Source of the DNA: Actinoplanes lobatus
GTDB lineage: Bacteria; Actinomycetota; Actinomycetes; Mycobacteriales; Micromonosporaceae
Assembly: GCF_014205215.1 (NCBI RefSeq)
Contig: NZ_JACHNC010000001.1
Location: 7,684,501-7,748,500 of the forward strand
Direction: 5' to 3'
Length of the DNA stretch: 64,000 bases
Of this stretch, positions 8,211-15,893 are shown in pieces (the first letter of the stretch is position 1; each line of letters opens with the position of its first letter). Both the position numbers and the translations under genes were made by a program. Under the pieces are notes generated by a model. That model searched no databases. It worked only from the letters and a program-made list of their open reading frames with translations, and had not been told where the DNA came from.

Positions 8211-9070
8211 TCACCACCACCGACCTGTGCGTGCGCTACGGCGAGACCACCGCCCTGGACGCCCTCGACCTGGATCTGCCCGCCGGGCGCATCTACGGCC
8301 TGCTGGGCCGCAACGGCGCCGGCAAGACCACCCTGCTGTCCGCCCTCGCCGGGTTCCGCAAACCCAGCTCCGGCCGGGTGCTGCTGGACGGCGAGCCGGT
8401 CTTCGAGAACCCGCGCGCCACCTCCCGGATCTGCCTGATCCGCGAGGACGGCGGCCTCGGCGACGGCATCGACCGGCTCGGCGACATCCTCGACATGGCC
8501 CGGGCACTGCGCAAAACCCATGATCAGGGGTACGCGGCCGCGCTGCTCGACCGCTTCGGCCTGTCGCGCCGGCAGACGCTCGGCAGCCTGTCGCGTGGGC
8601 AGCGTTCGGCCTTCGGCATCGTCGTCGGCCTGGCGTCGCGTGCCCCGCTGACCATGTTCGACGAGGCCCATCTGGGCATGGACGCGCCCGGCCGGCGGAT
8701 CTTCGCCGACGAGCTGCTGGCCGACTACGTGGCCCATCCGCGCACGTTCCTGCTGTCCACCCATCTGATCGAGGAGCAGAGCCCGCTGTTCGAGCAGGTG
8801 CTGATCCTGCACCGGGGCCGGTTGCTGCTGCGCGAGGACGTCGACGATCTGCGCACCCGCGGGGTGGCGGTGACCGGCCCGGCGACGCTGGTCGACGACT
8901 TCGTCACCGGCCTGACCGTGCTCGGCGAGCGCAGCCTGGGCCCGACCAAGGAGGTCACCGTCTACGGCGCGCTGGCCGAACAGGACCGCCAGGCGGCCCG
9001 CCTGCACGGTCTGCAACTGGGCCCGGTGGCCGTCCAGGACCTGTTCATCCACCTGACCGGAGGTGTCTGA
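8207..9070 (+). CDS. ABC transporter ATP-binding protein
   Basis: The product is 287 residues. It has Walker A (GRNGAGKTT near residue 35), a signature motif in variant form (LSRGQ in place of LSGGQ), a Walker B strand ending LTMFDEAHLGMD, and a switch histidine (LLSTHLIEE). It would energise the membrane protein encoded next. The start overlaps the GntR gene, with GGGAG seven bases upstream. YtrA-linked ABC systems are usually small exporters answering cell-envelope stress or peptides; that role is inferred from context only. Confidence 0.92.
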   Translation: MITTTDLCVRYGETTALDALDLDLPAGRIYGLLGRNGAGKTTLLSALAGFRKPSSGRVLLDGEPVFENPRATSRICLIREDGGLGDGIDRLGDILDMARALRKTHDQGYAAALLDRFGLSRRQTLGSLSRGQRSAFGIVVGLASRAPLTMFDEAHLGMDAPGRRIFADELLADYVAHPRTFLLSTHLIEEQSPLFEQVLILHRGRLLLREDVDDLRTRGVAVTGPATLVDDFVTGLTVLGERSLGPTKEVTVYGALAEQDRQAARLHGLQLGPVAVQDLFIHLTGGV

Positions 9071-9071
9071 G

Positions 9072-9764
9072 GTGAACCGCTGGCCGATCCTGCGTCATCT
9101 GCTGTCCAGTCACACCGTCGTGCTGGTGGGCTTTCTGCTCGGCGTCTACCTGCTGGTCGCCGTGATCGTGGCGGTGGCCGCGATGTTCACCGAGGTCACC
9201 GTGTCGGCGGTGGACATCACCGGCCAGGTGCTGCCGTGGCTGGCCGCCGGCTACGGCTACAGTGCCGCCGCCCTGCTGTCCACGGTGCTGACCCACGGCC
9301 GGACCCGCCGGGAGTTCCTGGCGCAGCACCCGGTCTTCCAGCTCGTGACGGCGGGCCTGCTCGCCGTCGTGGTCACCGGCGCGTACGCGGTGGAGGCGGT
9401 GGTCTACCGCGCGGCCGGCTGGGCCCGTACGTTGCAGGATCAGCGGGTGTTCGAGGCCGGCGATTACCCGATGATCCTGCTGGCGTATGTGAGCATGCTG
9501 ACGGTCTGGATGATGACCGGCGCGCTGCTCGGCGGCGCCTTCTACCGGGACGAGGGCGGTGGTCTGCTGGCGCTGCTGCCGGCCGCGGTGCTGCTGAGCG
9601 TCAGCGGGGGAGCCAACGGTTTCCTCAGCCTGCCGTTCACCCGGTGGGGGCTGACCAGCGCGCCCGAGATCGCCGCGGTCACGGTCGTGGCGGTGGCGGC
9701 CGGCTGGGCGCTGCTGTGGGCGGTGCTGCGTGACGTGCCGCTGCGGGTCAGGGTGGCGGCGTGA
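9072..9764 (+). CDS. ABC transporter permease subunit (membrane protein)
   Basis: The product is 230 residues with about six hydrophobic helices (for example VVLVGFLLGVYLLVAVIVAV and LALLPAAVLLSVSGG). I chose the GTG at 9072, eight bases after GGAGG; an in-frame GTG at 9063 would overlap that site. It follows the ATPase gene by one base and overlaps the next gene by TGATG. Position and topology make it the membrane partner of the ATPase; there is no recognisable family motif. Confidence 0.8.
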   Translation: MNRWPILRHLLSSHTVVLVGFLLGVYLLVAVIVAVAAMFTEVTVSAVDITGQVLPWLAAGYGYSAAALLSTVLTHGRTRREFLAQHPVFQLVTAGLLAVVVTGAYAVEAVVYRAAGWARTLQDQRVFEAGDYPMILLAYVSMLTVWMMTGALLGGAFYRDEGGGLLALLPAAVLLSVSGGANGFLSLPFTRWGLTSAPEIAAVTVVAVAAGWALLWAVLRDVPLRVRVAA

Positions 9765-10576
9765 TGCGGCGGCTGCTGGTCACCGGCGCCACCGGGTCCC
9801 TCGGCCGGCGGGTGATGGCCCGTGCGGCGGCCGCCGGTTTCGATCCGGTCGGCGCGTCGCTGACGGCGTCGCCGGTGCGCCTGGACATCCGGGATCTCGC
9901 CGACGTACGGCGGGTGGTGGCGCAGGTGCGCCCGGACGCGATCGTGCACACCGCGGCCGGCCGGGACCGCAACGACTGGCCGGCCACCGCCGACGGGGCC
10001 GCCCATGTGGCGCTGGCCGCGGCCGGGATCCGGCTGGTGCACGTGTCCAGTGACGCGATCTTCTCCGGCCGGCAGGGGGAGTACGACGAGCAGGCGCTGC
10101 CCGATCCGGTGTACGCGTACGGGGCGGCCAAGGCGGCGGCCGAGACCGCGGTGCGTGCCGTCGATCCTCAGGCGGCGATCGTCCGTACCTCGATCATCCT
10201 GGGCGACGGGCGCGGCGCCCATGAGATCCTGACCCACGACCTGATCGCGGGCCGCGTGGCGGGCGCGCTGTTCACCGACGAGATCCGTAAGCCGGTGCAC
10301 CTCGACGATCTGGCCGACGCGCTGCTGGAGCTGGCCGCCGGTGACTACGCCGGGGTGCTCAACGTGGCCGGGGCCGATGTGATCAGCCGCTACGACCTGG
10401 GGGTGCTGGTGGCGCGGCGCGACGGCCTGGATCCGGGCGCGATCCCGGCGGCCGGTCTCGCCGAGCTGGGCCTGCGACGGCCCGCCGACCTGCGGCTGGT
10501 CACCGACCGGGCGGAGAAACTGCTGAGCGTGCGGCTGCGCGGGGCCCGGGAATTCGTTCGAGCGGAGCTCCGGTGA
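9764..10576 (+). CDS. NAD(P)-dependent sugar-nucleotide reductase-like protein (RmlD/SDR family)
   Basis: The product is an extended short-chain dehydrogenase of 270 residues. An N-terminal dinucleotide-binding motif (LVTGATGSLG), the RmlD-like VRLDIRDLADVRRVV and PDAIVHTAA strands, a VHVSSDAIFSG segment and a YAYGAAK catalytic Tyr-Lys pair are present. These are the marks of the dTDP-4-dehydrorhamnose reductase group, though no rhamnose genes are nearby, so the substrate is open. The ATG overlaps the permease stop (TGATG), placing it last in the GntR/ABC operon. Confidence 0.85.
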   Translation: MRRLLVTGATGSLGRRVMARAAAAGFDPVGASLTASPVRLDIRDLADVRRVVAQVRPDAIVHTAAGRDRNDWPATADGAAHVALAAAGIRLVHVSSDAIFSGRQGEYDEQALPDPVYAYGAAKAAAETAVRAVDPQAAIVRTSIILGDGRGAHEILTHDLIAGRVAGALFTDEIRKPVHLDDLADALLELAAGDYAGVLNVAGADVISRYDLGVLVARRDGLDPGAIPAAGLAELGLRRPADLRLVTDRAEKLLSVRLRGAREFVRAELR

Positions 10577-10592
10577 GGCCGATACTGGCGCG

Positions 10593-10946
10593 ATGAGCAC
10601 CAGCCGCACGATCCGCGTCACCGTTCGCGGATCCTTCGACAACCTGTCCGACGCCCAGAAGGCCGAGCTGATCGCCGTCGGTGACCAGCACGCCGACATC
10701 CTCGCCGTGGAGTACACCGAAGACGGTCATCTCACCTACGACCTGGCCGCGCGGCCGTTCTTCTGCTTCCGGTTCGCCGAGCAGGTCGACGACGAGCGGG
10801 AGGTCGCGAAGGTGACGGCGCGTTCCGAGGCCAAGGCGGCGGCGTGGATGACCGAGCGCGGGTACGGCTTCAAGCGGATCACCTCGCAGACCGTCGACAT
10901 GTCGGAGATTCCGCTCGGCAAACGCGGCCGACAGCGTCAACTTTGA
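10593..10946 (+). CDS. DUF6204-like protein
   Basis: The product is a small soluble protein of 117 residues with an N-terminal TIRVTVRGSFDNLSDAQKAE and a central HLTYDLAARPFFCFRF, a pattern I associate with actinobacterial DUF6204. No catalytic residues are evident and function is unknown. The ATG is 16 bases after the previous stop. A GCCGATAC sequence just upstream resembles a FliA -10 box but has no convincing -35. Confidence 0.7.
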   Translation: MSTSRTIRVTVRGSFDNLSDAQKAELIAVGDQHADILAVEYTEDGHLTYDLAARPFFCFRFAEQVDDEREVAKVTARSEAKAAAWMTERGYGFKRITSQTVDMSEIPLGKRGRQRQL

Positions 10947-10952
10947 GTTGAC
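10936..10952. promoter_or_regulatory. First GTCAACT/AGTTGAC palindrome
   Basis: GTCAACT-TTG-AGTTGAC is a perfect 7-bp inverted repeat overlapping the 3' end of the previous gene. It shares the GTCAAC/GTTGAC half-sites of the larger palindrome that follows, so both probably bind the same regulator. Confidence 0.6.
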
Positions 10953-10958
10953 GACCGT

Positions 10959-10987
10959 CATGCCGTCAACCTAAGGTTGACGGCATG
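10959..10987. promoter_or_regulatory. Second palindrome covering the start codon of the HTH-ClpN gene
   Basis: A perfect 14-bp inverted repeat (CATGCCGTCAACCT and its complement, one base between) ends exactly with the ATG at 10985-10987. Together with the palindrome at 10936 it looks like a tandem operator for autoregulation by the helix-turn-helix protein encoded immediately downstream. Confidence 0.65.
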
Positions 10988-11689
10988 ACGACGACGGTAC
11001 GCCTCGACGACCTGATCACCGCGATCAACACCAACCACCCCGACGACCCGCTCGACCGCCTCACCGGCGCCGTCGTGCTCGGCGACTACCTCGGTGAGCT
11101 GTCCGACCACCTGATCGGCCACTTCGTCGACCAGGCCCGCCGCTCCGGCGCCTCCTGGACCGACATCGGCCGCAGCCTCGGCGTCAGCAAGCAGGCCGCC
11201 CAGAAACGGTTCGTGCCGCCCAAGGACGGCCCCGACCCGTCCGCCGGCTTCCACCGCTACACCGACCCCGCCCGCGCCGCGGTGGTCGCCTCGATGGCCC
11301 ACGCCGCCCGGCTGCGCCACCCCGAGATCACCCCCGGCCACCTGGTCCTCGGCCTGCTCGACCAGCCCGGCTCGCTGGCCGCGGAGGCCGTCACCGCCCA
11401 GGGCCGCAGCCTCGACGAGGTCCGCGCCGCGGTCACCGCACCGCCCGGCGACGCCGAACCACGGCCACTGATCCCGTTCGACGCCCGCGCCCGCAAGGCG
11501 CTCGAGCTGACCTTCCGCGAGGCCCTGCGGCTGGGCCACGACCGCGTCGGCACCGGGCACATGCTGCTCGCCCTGCTCGAGGAGCAGGAACCCGAGGGCG
11601 GCCCCCTCGACCTGTTCAAGGCCGCCGTCGAGGAGGTCGTGATCGCCGGCCCCCAGGAGCCGTCGGGCGCACCCACCCCGGCGCGGTGA
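10985..11689 (+). CDS. HTH plus Clp N-terminal-domain regulator
   Basis: The product is 234 residues. Residues 45-80 form a helix-turn-helix (GASWTDIGRSLGVSKQAAQKRF). The remainder contains two Clp-N repeats like the substrate- or adaptor-binding domain of ClpA/ClpC: first RAAVVASMAHAARLRHPEITPGHLVLGLL, then RARKALELTFREALRLGHDRVGTGHMLLALL. No AAA ATPase follows, so this is not a chaperone. Such fusions probably sense Clp substrates or adaptors and control genes. The start codon lies inside a palindrome, and the mRNA is likely to be leaderless or very short-leadered. The domain calls are firm; the role is inferred. Confidence 0.85.
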   Translation: MTTTVRLDDLITAINTNHPDDPLDRLTGAVVLGDYLGELSDHLIGHFVDQARRSGASWTDIGRSLGVSKQAAQKRFVPPKDGPDPSAGFHRYTDPARAAVVASMAHAARLRHPEITPGHLVLGLLDQPGSLAAEAVTAQGRSLDEVRAAVTAPPGDAEPRPLIPFDARARKALELTFREALRLGHDRVGTGHMLLALLEEQEPEGGPLDLFKAAVEEVVIAGPQEPSGAPTPAR

Positions 11690-11717
11690 CGGCGCGAACG
11701 CCGACTTGAGAAGAAAG

Positions 11718-11767
11718 TACGGGTGCACCCGAGCGGCAACCGAGAGTGCCCGCAAGCTGCACCCGTA
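11718..11767 (+). promoter_or_regulatory. Long-range inverted repeat upstream of the sigma factor gene
   Basis: TACGGGTGCA at 11718-11727 is matched by TGCACCCGTA at 11758-11767, a perfect 10-bp inverted repeat separated by 30 bases. It may fold in the leader of the sigma-factor mRNA or end transcription from the gene before it. No U run follows. Confidence 0.5.
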
Positions 11768-11780
11768 GCAACGAAAAGTT

Positions 11781-11810
11781 CCCTGTGTCAGCCGGTCAGC
11801 CGACACAGGG
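11781..11810 (+). promoter_or_regulatory. Hairpin overlapping the sigma-factor ribosome-binding site
   Basis: CCCTGTGTC and GACACAGGG form a perfect 9-bp stem around a 12-base loop. The right arm supplies the AGGG of the AGGGGG ribosome-binding site that precedes the ATG at 11820, so the folded form would hide it. Confidence 0.6.
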
Positions 11811-11819
11811 GGATTCGAA

Positions 11820-12674
11820 ATGACCGCCACCGCCCAGCCGAAGTCCGTCACCCGCGACCAGGAGCAGCTCATCCGCGACAACATGGCGCTGGTCGGTCAC
11901 GTGGTCCGCGAGATGCTGTTCAAGGTGCCGCCGCACGTGCACCGCGACGATCTGGCCTCCGCCGGTTACGCCGCGCTGGTCACCGCCGCCCAGGCGTACG
12001 ACGCCGAGCGCGGCATCCCGTTCGGCCGGTTCGCCGCGGTCCGGGTGCGCGGCGCCCTGCTCGACGAGCTGCGCAGCATGGACTGGGCCAGCCGGTCGGT
12101 ACGGGCCCGGGCCCGCCGCGCCGACGTGGCACGCGAGGAGCTGACCCGGCAGCTGGGCCGTACCCCGACGCCGGAGGAGCTGGCCGAGCTGCTCGGTGTC
12201 GCGGTCGGCGAGCTGTCCAGCGTCGACGACGACGTGCAGCGTGCCGCCGTGCTGTCGTTGCAGGGTTTCACCACGGGCGCCGACGACATGGTCACCGAGA
12301 CCGCGATGAACCCGGAGGAGCTGCTGCTGCACCGGGAGCGGCTGGGCTACCTGCACGACGCGGTCGCGGTCCTGCCGGAGCGGCTGCGGCGCGTGGTGGA
12401 GGCGACGTTCCTGCAGGAGCGGCCGCTGTCGGAGGTCGCCGTCGACCTGGGGGTGACCGAGTCACGGGTGTCGCAGCTGCGCACCGAGGCGCTGGCGCTG
12501 CTGCGCGACGGCTTGTCCCGGCACATGGAGCAGACCGACGCCCCGGCCGGCAGGGACGGCTGCGCGGCCCGCCGCCGGGCCGGCTACGTCGCGCAGATCG
12601 CCGCGCGCAGCACGATGAGCAGCCGGCTGTCGGCCACCGACCTGCACGGGCAGCGCCTGGCCGCCGCCGCGTGA
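11820..12674 (+). CDS. RNA polymerase sigma factor, FliA/WhiG family
   Basis: The product is 284 residues and has the sigma-28 layout: region 2 (DDLASAGYAALVTAAQAYDA, then a GIPFGRFAAVRVRGALLDEL segment typical of FliA/WhiG), region 3 (LGRTPTPEELAELLGV) and region 4 with its helix-turn-helix (PLSEVAVDLGVTESRVSQLR). The C-terminal tail of about 45 residues is longer than usual. In Streptomyces WhiG starts sporulation; in motile-spore genera FliA factors drive flagellar and chemotaxis genes. Three promoters of the matching type lie in this window on MCP and binding-protein genes. Its own ribosome-binding site is in a hairpin, which hints at translational control. Confidence 0.9.
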   Translation: MTATAQPKSVTRDQEQLIRDNMALVGHVVREMLFKVPPHVHRDDLASAGYAALVTAAQAYDAERGIPFGRFAAVRVRGALLDELRSMDWASRSVRARARRADVAREELTRQLGRTPTPEELAELLGVAVGELSSVDDDVQRAAVLSLQGFTTGADDMVTETAMNPEELLLHRERLGYLHDAVAVLPERLRRVVEATFLQERPLSEVAVDLGVTESRVSQLRTEALALLRDGLSRHMEQTDAPAGRDGCAARRRAGYVAQIAARSTMSSRLSATDLHGQRLAAAA

Positions 12675-12684
12675 ACAGGATCCA

Positions 12685-12723
12685 CCCGCCGGGGCCGCCG
12701 CACTGATCAGGTGCGACGGCCCC
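12685..12723. terminator. Bidirectional GC-rich terminator hairpin
   Basis: A 16-base arm (GCCGGGGCCGCCGCAC) pairs with the complementary arm at 12708-12723 with one mismatch and a 7-base loop. It lies between the convergent sigma-factor and acetyltransferase genes. There is no U run, as is common in high-GC actinomycetes. Confidence 0.65.
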
Positions 12724-12732
12724 GGCGGCGCT

Positions 12733-13236
12733 TCAGGCCGCCGGGCGCAGCCAGACGTCTTCGAGACCGTCCTCCGGGTCCCACTGCTCACCGACCTTGC
12801 GGAAGCCGAATCCGGCGATCACCGCCCGGGAGCCGGCGTTGTCCGGCCGGATGCTGGCCCGGACCGCGGAGACCCGCGGGTCCTCGTCGGCGCGCGCCAG
12901 CAGTGCGGCGAGCATGGCCTTGGCGTGCCCGCGCCGCCGGTGGGCCGGATCGACCGAGTACGCGACCTCGACCACCCCTTCGCCGTCGGGTGGCCCGTGG
13001 AACCCGCCGTGCCCGACGACGATCCCCTCGGGTTCGGCGACGGCGGCGCGGGCGATCCAGTCGGCGGCCTCCGGATCACGGCCGATGTCGTCGAGGCGTA
13101 TCTCCCAGAGCCAGCTCTCCTCGACGAGGTAGTGGCTCAGCGGGTGACCGGCCGCCGTGCTGGCGGCGTCGAGGTCTCCGGCCACCAGTGCGGTCAGCAC
13201 GGTGGGGGAGAGTTTGAGGAAGCGGATGGACGACAT
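12733..13236 (-). CDS. GNAT-family N-acetyltransferase
   Basis: The product is 167 residues. The acetyl-CoA site is visible as VVEVAYSVDPAHRRRGHAKAML, followed by a VRASIRPDNAGSRAVIAGFGFRKVG segment and a C-terminal strand, as in RimJ/RimL-like enzymes. The substrate is unknown. The start at 13236 begins at MSSIRFLKL; longer in-frame starts lead into the OhrR promoter region and are unlikely. Confidence 0.9.
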   Translation of the reverse strand: MSSIRFLKLSPTVLTALVAGDLDAASTAAGHPLSHYLVEESWLWEIRLDDIGRDPEAADWIARAAVAEPEGIVVGHGGFHGPPDGEGVVEVAYSVDPAHRRRGHAKAMLAALLARADEDPRVSAVRASIRPDNAGSRAVIAGFGFRKVGEQWDPEDGLEDVWLRPAA

Positions 13237-13277
13237 GGCCGCATGATCACACACGGTGGTGACAGGCGGCACCATTC

Positions 13278-13291
13278 AGTTGTGCACAACT
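13278..13291. promoter_or_regulatory. Putative OhrR operator
   Basis: AGTTGTGCACAACT is a perfect 14-bp palindrome 25 bases upstream of the ohrR start, in the place expected for peroxide-responsive repression by OhrR. The size and T/A-rich ends resemble known OhrR boxes, and the central GTGCAC is what a high-GC host would be expected to carry. Confidence 0.65.
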
Positions 13292-13315
13292 AAGTTGGGC
13301 ACTACTGTTCCTGGC

Positions 13316-13762
13316 ATGCGTGAGAGCACCGCCCTGGACCAGATGATCTGCTTCCAGCTCTACGCGGCCAGCCGCGCCATGACCTCCCTCTACCGCCCCC
13401 ACCTCGACCCGCACGGCCTCACCTACCCCCAATACCTCGTCCTGCGCGTGCTCTGGCACGACGGCCCCACCACCGTGCGTGACCTCGGCCGCACCCTGCG
13501 CCTGGACAGCGGCACCCTCTCGCCACTGCTCAAACGCCTCGAAACCCAGGGCCACATCCGCCGCGAACGCGGCACCCACGACGAACGCACCGTCGTCATC
13601 CACCCCACCGACACCGGCCTCGCCCTCCAAGAGGCCGTCGGCGACCTCACCCAGCAACTCGTCTGCGCCACCGGGCTCACCCTCGACGAGCTCACCCAAC
13701 TGCACCACCTGCTCAGCCGCGCCCGCGGCCGGGCCACCACCCCTCCGAAAGGCGAACAATGA
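13316..13762 (+). CDS. ohrR: Organic hydroperoxide sensor, MarR family (OhrR)
   Basis: The product is 148 residues. A conserved reactive cysteine sits in the expected N-terminal helix (QMICFQLYAASRAM), and a winged helix-turn-helix follows (TVRDLGRTLRLDSGTLSPLLKRLE, then RRERGTHDERTVVI). Oxidation of this Cys by organic peroxides releases OhrR from DNA. It overlaps the ohr gene by ATGA, and a palindrome precedes it, so it probably represses its own two-gene operon. Confidence 0.93.
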   Translation: MRESTALDQMICFQLYAASRAMTSLYRPHLDPHGLTYPQYLVLRVLWHDGPTTVRDLGRTLRLDSGTLSPLLKRLETQGHIRRERGTHDERTVVIHPTDTGLALQEAVGDLTQQLVCATGLTLDELTQLHHLLSRARGRATTPPKGEQ

Positions 13763-14184
13763 CCGCCCTCTACACCGCCTCCGCCACCGCCACCGCGACC
13801 GGCGACGGCCGCAGCGGCCACGTCCGCTCCAGCGACGGCGTCCTCGACCTCGACCTCGCCATCCCGAAGGAGCTCGGCGGCCCCGGCGGCCAGCTCACCA
13901 ACCCCGAGCAGCTCTTCGCCGCCGGCTACGCCGCCTGCTTCCACAGCGCCCTCAAGCGCGTCGCCGCCAACCAGAAAATCACCCTCACCGACACCGCCAT
14001 CACCGTCGACGTCGGCATCGGCCCGCTGCCCACCGGCGGCTTCGGCCTCACCGCCACCATCGAAGCCGAACTGCCCGGCCTCGACGAGACCACCGCCAAG
14101 GCCCTGCTCGACGCCGCCCACCAGCTCTGCCCCTACTCCAACGCCACCCGCGGCAACGTCGACGTCCAGATCACCCTCGCCTGA
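13759..14184 (+). CDS. ohr: Organic hydroperoxide resistance protein Ohr
   Basis: The product is 141 residues of the Ohr/OsmC fold, which reduces organic hydroperoxides with a thiol pair. Both catalytic cysteines are in their family contexts: the first in EQLFAAGYAACFHSALK, the second in LDAAHQLCPYSNATRGN. It is translationally coupled to ohrR and followed by a strong terminator. Third codon positions are almost all C, as in the next few genes. Confidence 0.95.
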   Translation: MTALYTASATATATGDGRSGHVRSSDGVLDLDLAIPKELGGPGGQLTNPEQLFAAGYAACFHSALKRVAANQKITLTDTAITVDVGIGPLPTGGFGLTATIEAELPGLDETTAKALLDAAHQLCPYSNATRGNVDVQITLA

Positions 14185-14198
14185 CCGCCCTCTCTCCC

Positions 14199-14234
14199 AT
14201 GCCGGGCCGCGCACCTGCGCGGCCCGGCATTTTT
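14199..14234 (+). terminator. Rho-independent terminator of the ohrR-ohr operon
   Basis: A perfect 15-bp stem (ATGCCGGGCCGCGCA and its complement, two bases between arms) is followed directly by a run of five T. It begins 15 bases after the ohr stop. Confidence 0.9.
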
Positions 14235-14326
14235 CCCTGCGAAATCCCGGCCCCGAATGTCGTATCCGGCCCAGCCCGTTCGTGTAGACCACGAAAGAGC
14301 CCGCACACACGACGAGGAGCCACACC

Positions 14327-14674
14327 ATGCGCCAGTACCTGCTCGCCATGTACCAGCCCGTCGGCGACCCGCCCCCACCCGAAACCCTCGAACCGATCAT
14401 GAAAGAACTCGCCACCCTCAACGACGAGATGAAAGCCACCGGCGCCTGGCTCTACACCACCGCCCTGCACCCCACCGCCACCGCCACCGTCGTCCGCGAC
14501 AACAACGGCGAACCCCTGCTCACCGACGGCCCCTACGCCGAAGGCAGAGAACACCTCGGCGGCTTCACCGCCATCAACGCCCCCGACCTCGACGCCGCCC
14601 TCGCCTGGGCCGCCCGCATGGCCCGCATCACCGGCCTGCCCATCGAGGTCCGCCCCATCGCCTTCACCGGCTGA
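14327..14674 (+). CDS. YCII/DGPF-domain protein, partner of the ECF sigma factor
   Basis: The product is 115 residues with the DGPF signature (LLTDGPYAEGREHLGGFTAI) of the YCII-related fold. Such genes are typical neighbours of ECF42 sigma factors, as seen here: the sigma gene starts 18 bases after this stop. GAGGAG precedes the ATG. Its biochemical activity is unknown; the conserved linkage suggests a function regulated by, or acting with, the sigma factor. Confidence 0.9.
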   Translation: MRQYLLAMYQPVGDPPPPETLEPIMKELATLNDEMKATGAWLYTTALHPTATATVVRDNNGEPLLTDGPYAEGREHLGGFTAINAPDLDAALAWAARMARITGLPIEVRPIAFTG

Positions 14675-14691
14675 AACCCGCGGACACGGCC

Positions 14692-15888
14692 ATGACCGAC
14701 ACCCTCGCAACAATCTTCACCACCGAGTACGGCCGGGCCGTGTCCGTCCTCATCCGCACCTTCGGCGACATCGACCTCGCCGAAGACGCCGTCCAGGACG
14801 CCTTCACCACCGCCCTGCACACCTGGCCCCGCGACGGCATCCCACCCAGCCCCGCCGGCTGGATCATCACCACCGCCCGCCACCACGCCATCGACCGGCT
14901 ACGCCGCGACACCACCCGCCGGCACAAACACACCCAGGCCCACGAACTCTGGCCCACCGAACCCGACGACAACGCCGCAGCGGTACCCGACGACCGGCTC
15001 CGGCTCATCTTCACCTGCTGCCACCCGGCCCTCGCCCCGGCCGCCCACATCGCCCTCACCCTCAGGCTGCTCGGCGGCCTCACCACACCCGAGATCGCCC
15101 ACGCCTTCCTCGTCCCGGAGACCACCATGGCCCAGCGCCTCACCCGCGCCAAAGCCAAGATCCGCGACGCCGGCATCCCCTACCGCGTCCCCGAAGACGC
15201 CGACCTGCCCGCGCGCCTTCCCGCCGTACTCCTCGCCCTGTACTTGATCTTCAACGGGGAACGCACCGCAACCGAGGCGATCCGCCTGACCCGCATCCTC
15301 GCCGACCTCATGCCCGACGAACCCGAAGTCACCGGCCTGCTCGCCCTCATGCTGCTCACCGAAGCCCGCCGCCCCGCCCGCACCACCACCGACGGCGACC
15401 TCGTCCTGCTGGCCGACCAGGACCGCACCCGCTGGAATCCCGCCATGATCGACGAAGGACACCGGCTCGTCCGCACCTGCCTACGCCGCGACCGGCCCGG
15501 CCCCTACCAACTCCAGGCCGCCATCAACGCCGTCCACACCAGCAGCGCCCCCACCGACTGGCCCCAGATCCTCACCCTCTACGACCACCTCCACACCCTC
15601 ACCCCCACACCGGTCGTCGCCATCCACCGCGCCATCGCCGTCGCCGAAGTCCACGGACCCCAAGCCGGCCTCGACGCCCTCCCCGAACTCGACCGCTACC
15701 ACGTCTACCACGCCACCCGCGCCCACCTGCTGCGCCAACTCGGCCACCACACCGAAGCCGCCACCGCCTACCGGCGCGCCGCCGAACTCACCACCGACCC
15801 CGCCCAGCGCCGCCACCTCACCCGGCAGGCCGCTGAACTCACCGACGGAGGCCGCAACCCCGAAGGCTCCACCGCCACGATTGACTAG
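14692..15888 (+). CDS. ECF42-like RNA polymerase sigma factor with C-terminal TPR-like extension
   Basis: The product is 398 residues, about twice the size of a plain ECF sigma factor. Region 2 is visible (GDIDLAEDAVQDAFTTALHTWP) and so is region 4 (LTLRLLGGLTTPEIAHAFLVPETTMAQRLTRAKAKI). The C-terminal 210 residues are helical repeats (DUF6596/TPR-like, ending in YHATRAHLLRQLGHHTEAATAYRRA), the hallmark of group ECF42, which has no anti-sigma factor. The DGPF partner lies just upstream. Codons end in C almost without exception. Confidence 0.9.
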   Translation: MTDTLATIFTTEYGRAVSVLIRTFGDIDLAEDAVQDAFTTALHTWPRDGIPPSPAGWIITTARHHAIDRLRRDTTRRHKHTQAHELWPTEPDDNAAAVPDDRLRLIFTCCHPALAPAAHIALTLRLLGGLTTPEIAHAFLVPETTMAQRLTRAKAKIRDAGIPYRVPEDADLPARLPAVLLALYLIFNGERTATEAIRLTRILADLMPDEPEVTGLLALMLLTEARRPARTTTDGDLVLLADQDRTRWNPAMIDEGHRLVRTCLRRDRPGPYQLQAAINAVHTSSAPTDWPQILTLYDHLHTLTPTPVVAIHRAIAVAEVHGPQAGLDALPELDRYHVYHATRAHLLRQLGHHTEAATAYRRAAELTTDPAQRRHLTRQAAELTDGGRNPEGSTATID

Positions 15889-15893
15889 CGCCC

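Noticed and set aside
10578..10585. GCCGATAC upstream of the DUF6204-like gene as a FliA promoter
   Set aside because: No CTCA- or TAAA-like element lies 15-17 bases upstream, and one box alone is expected by chance.
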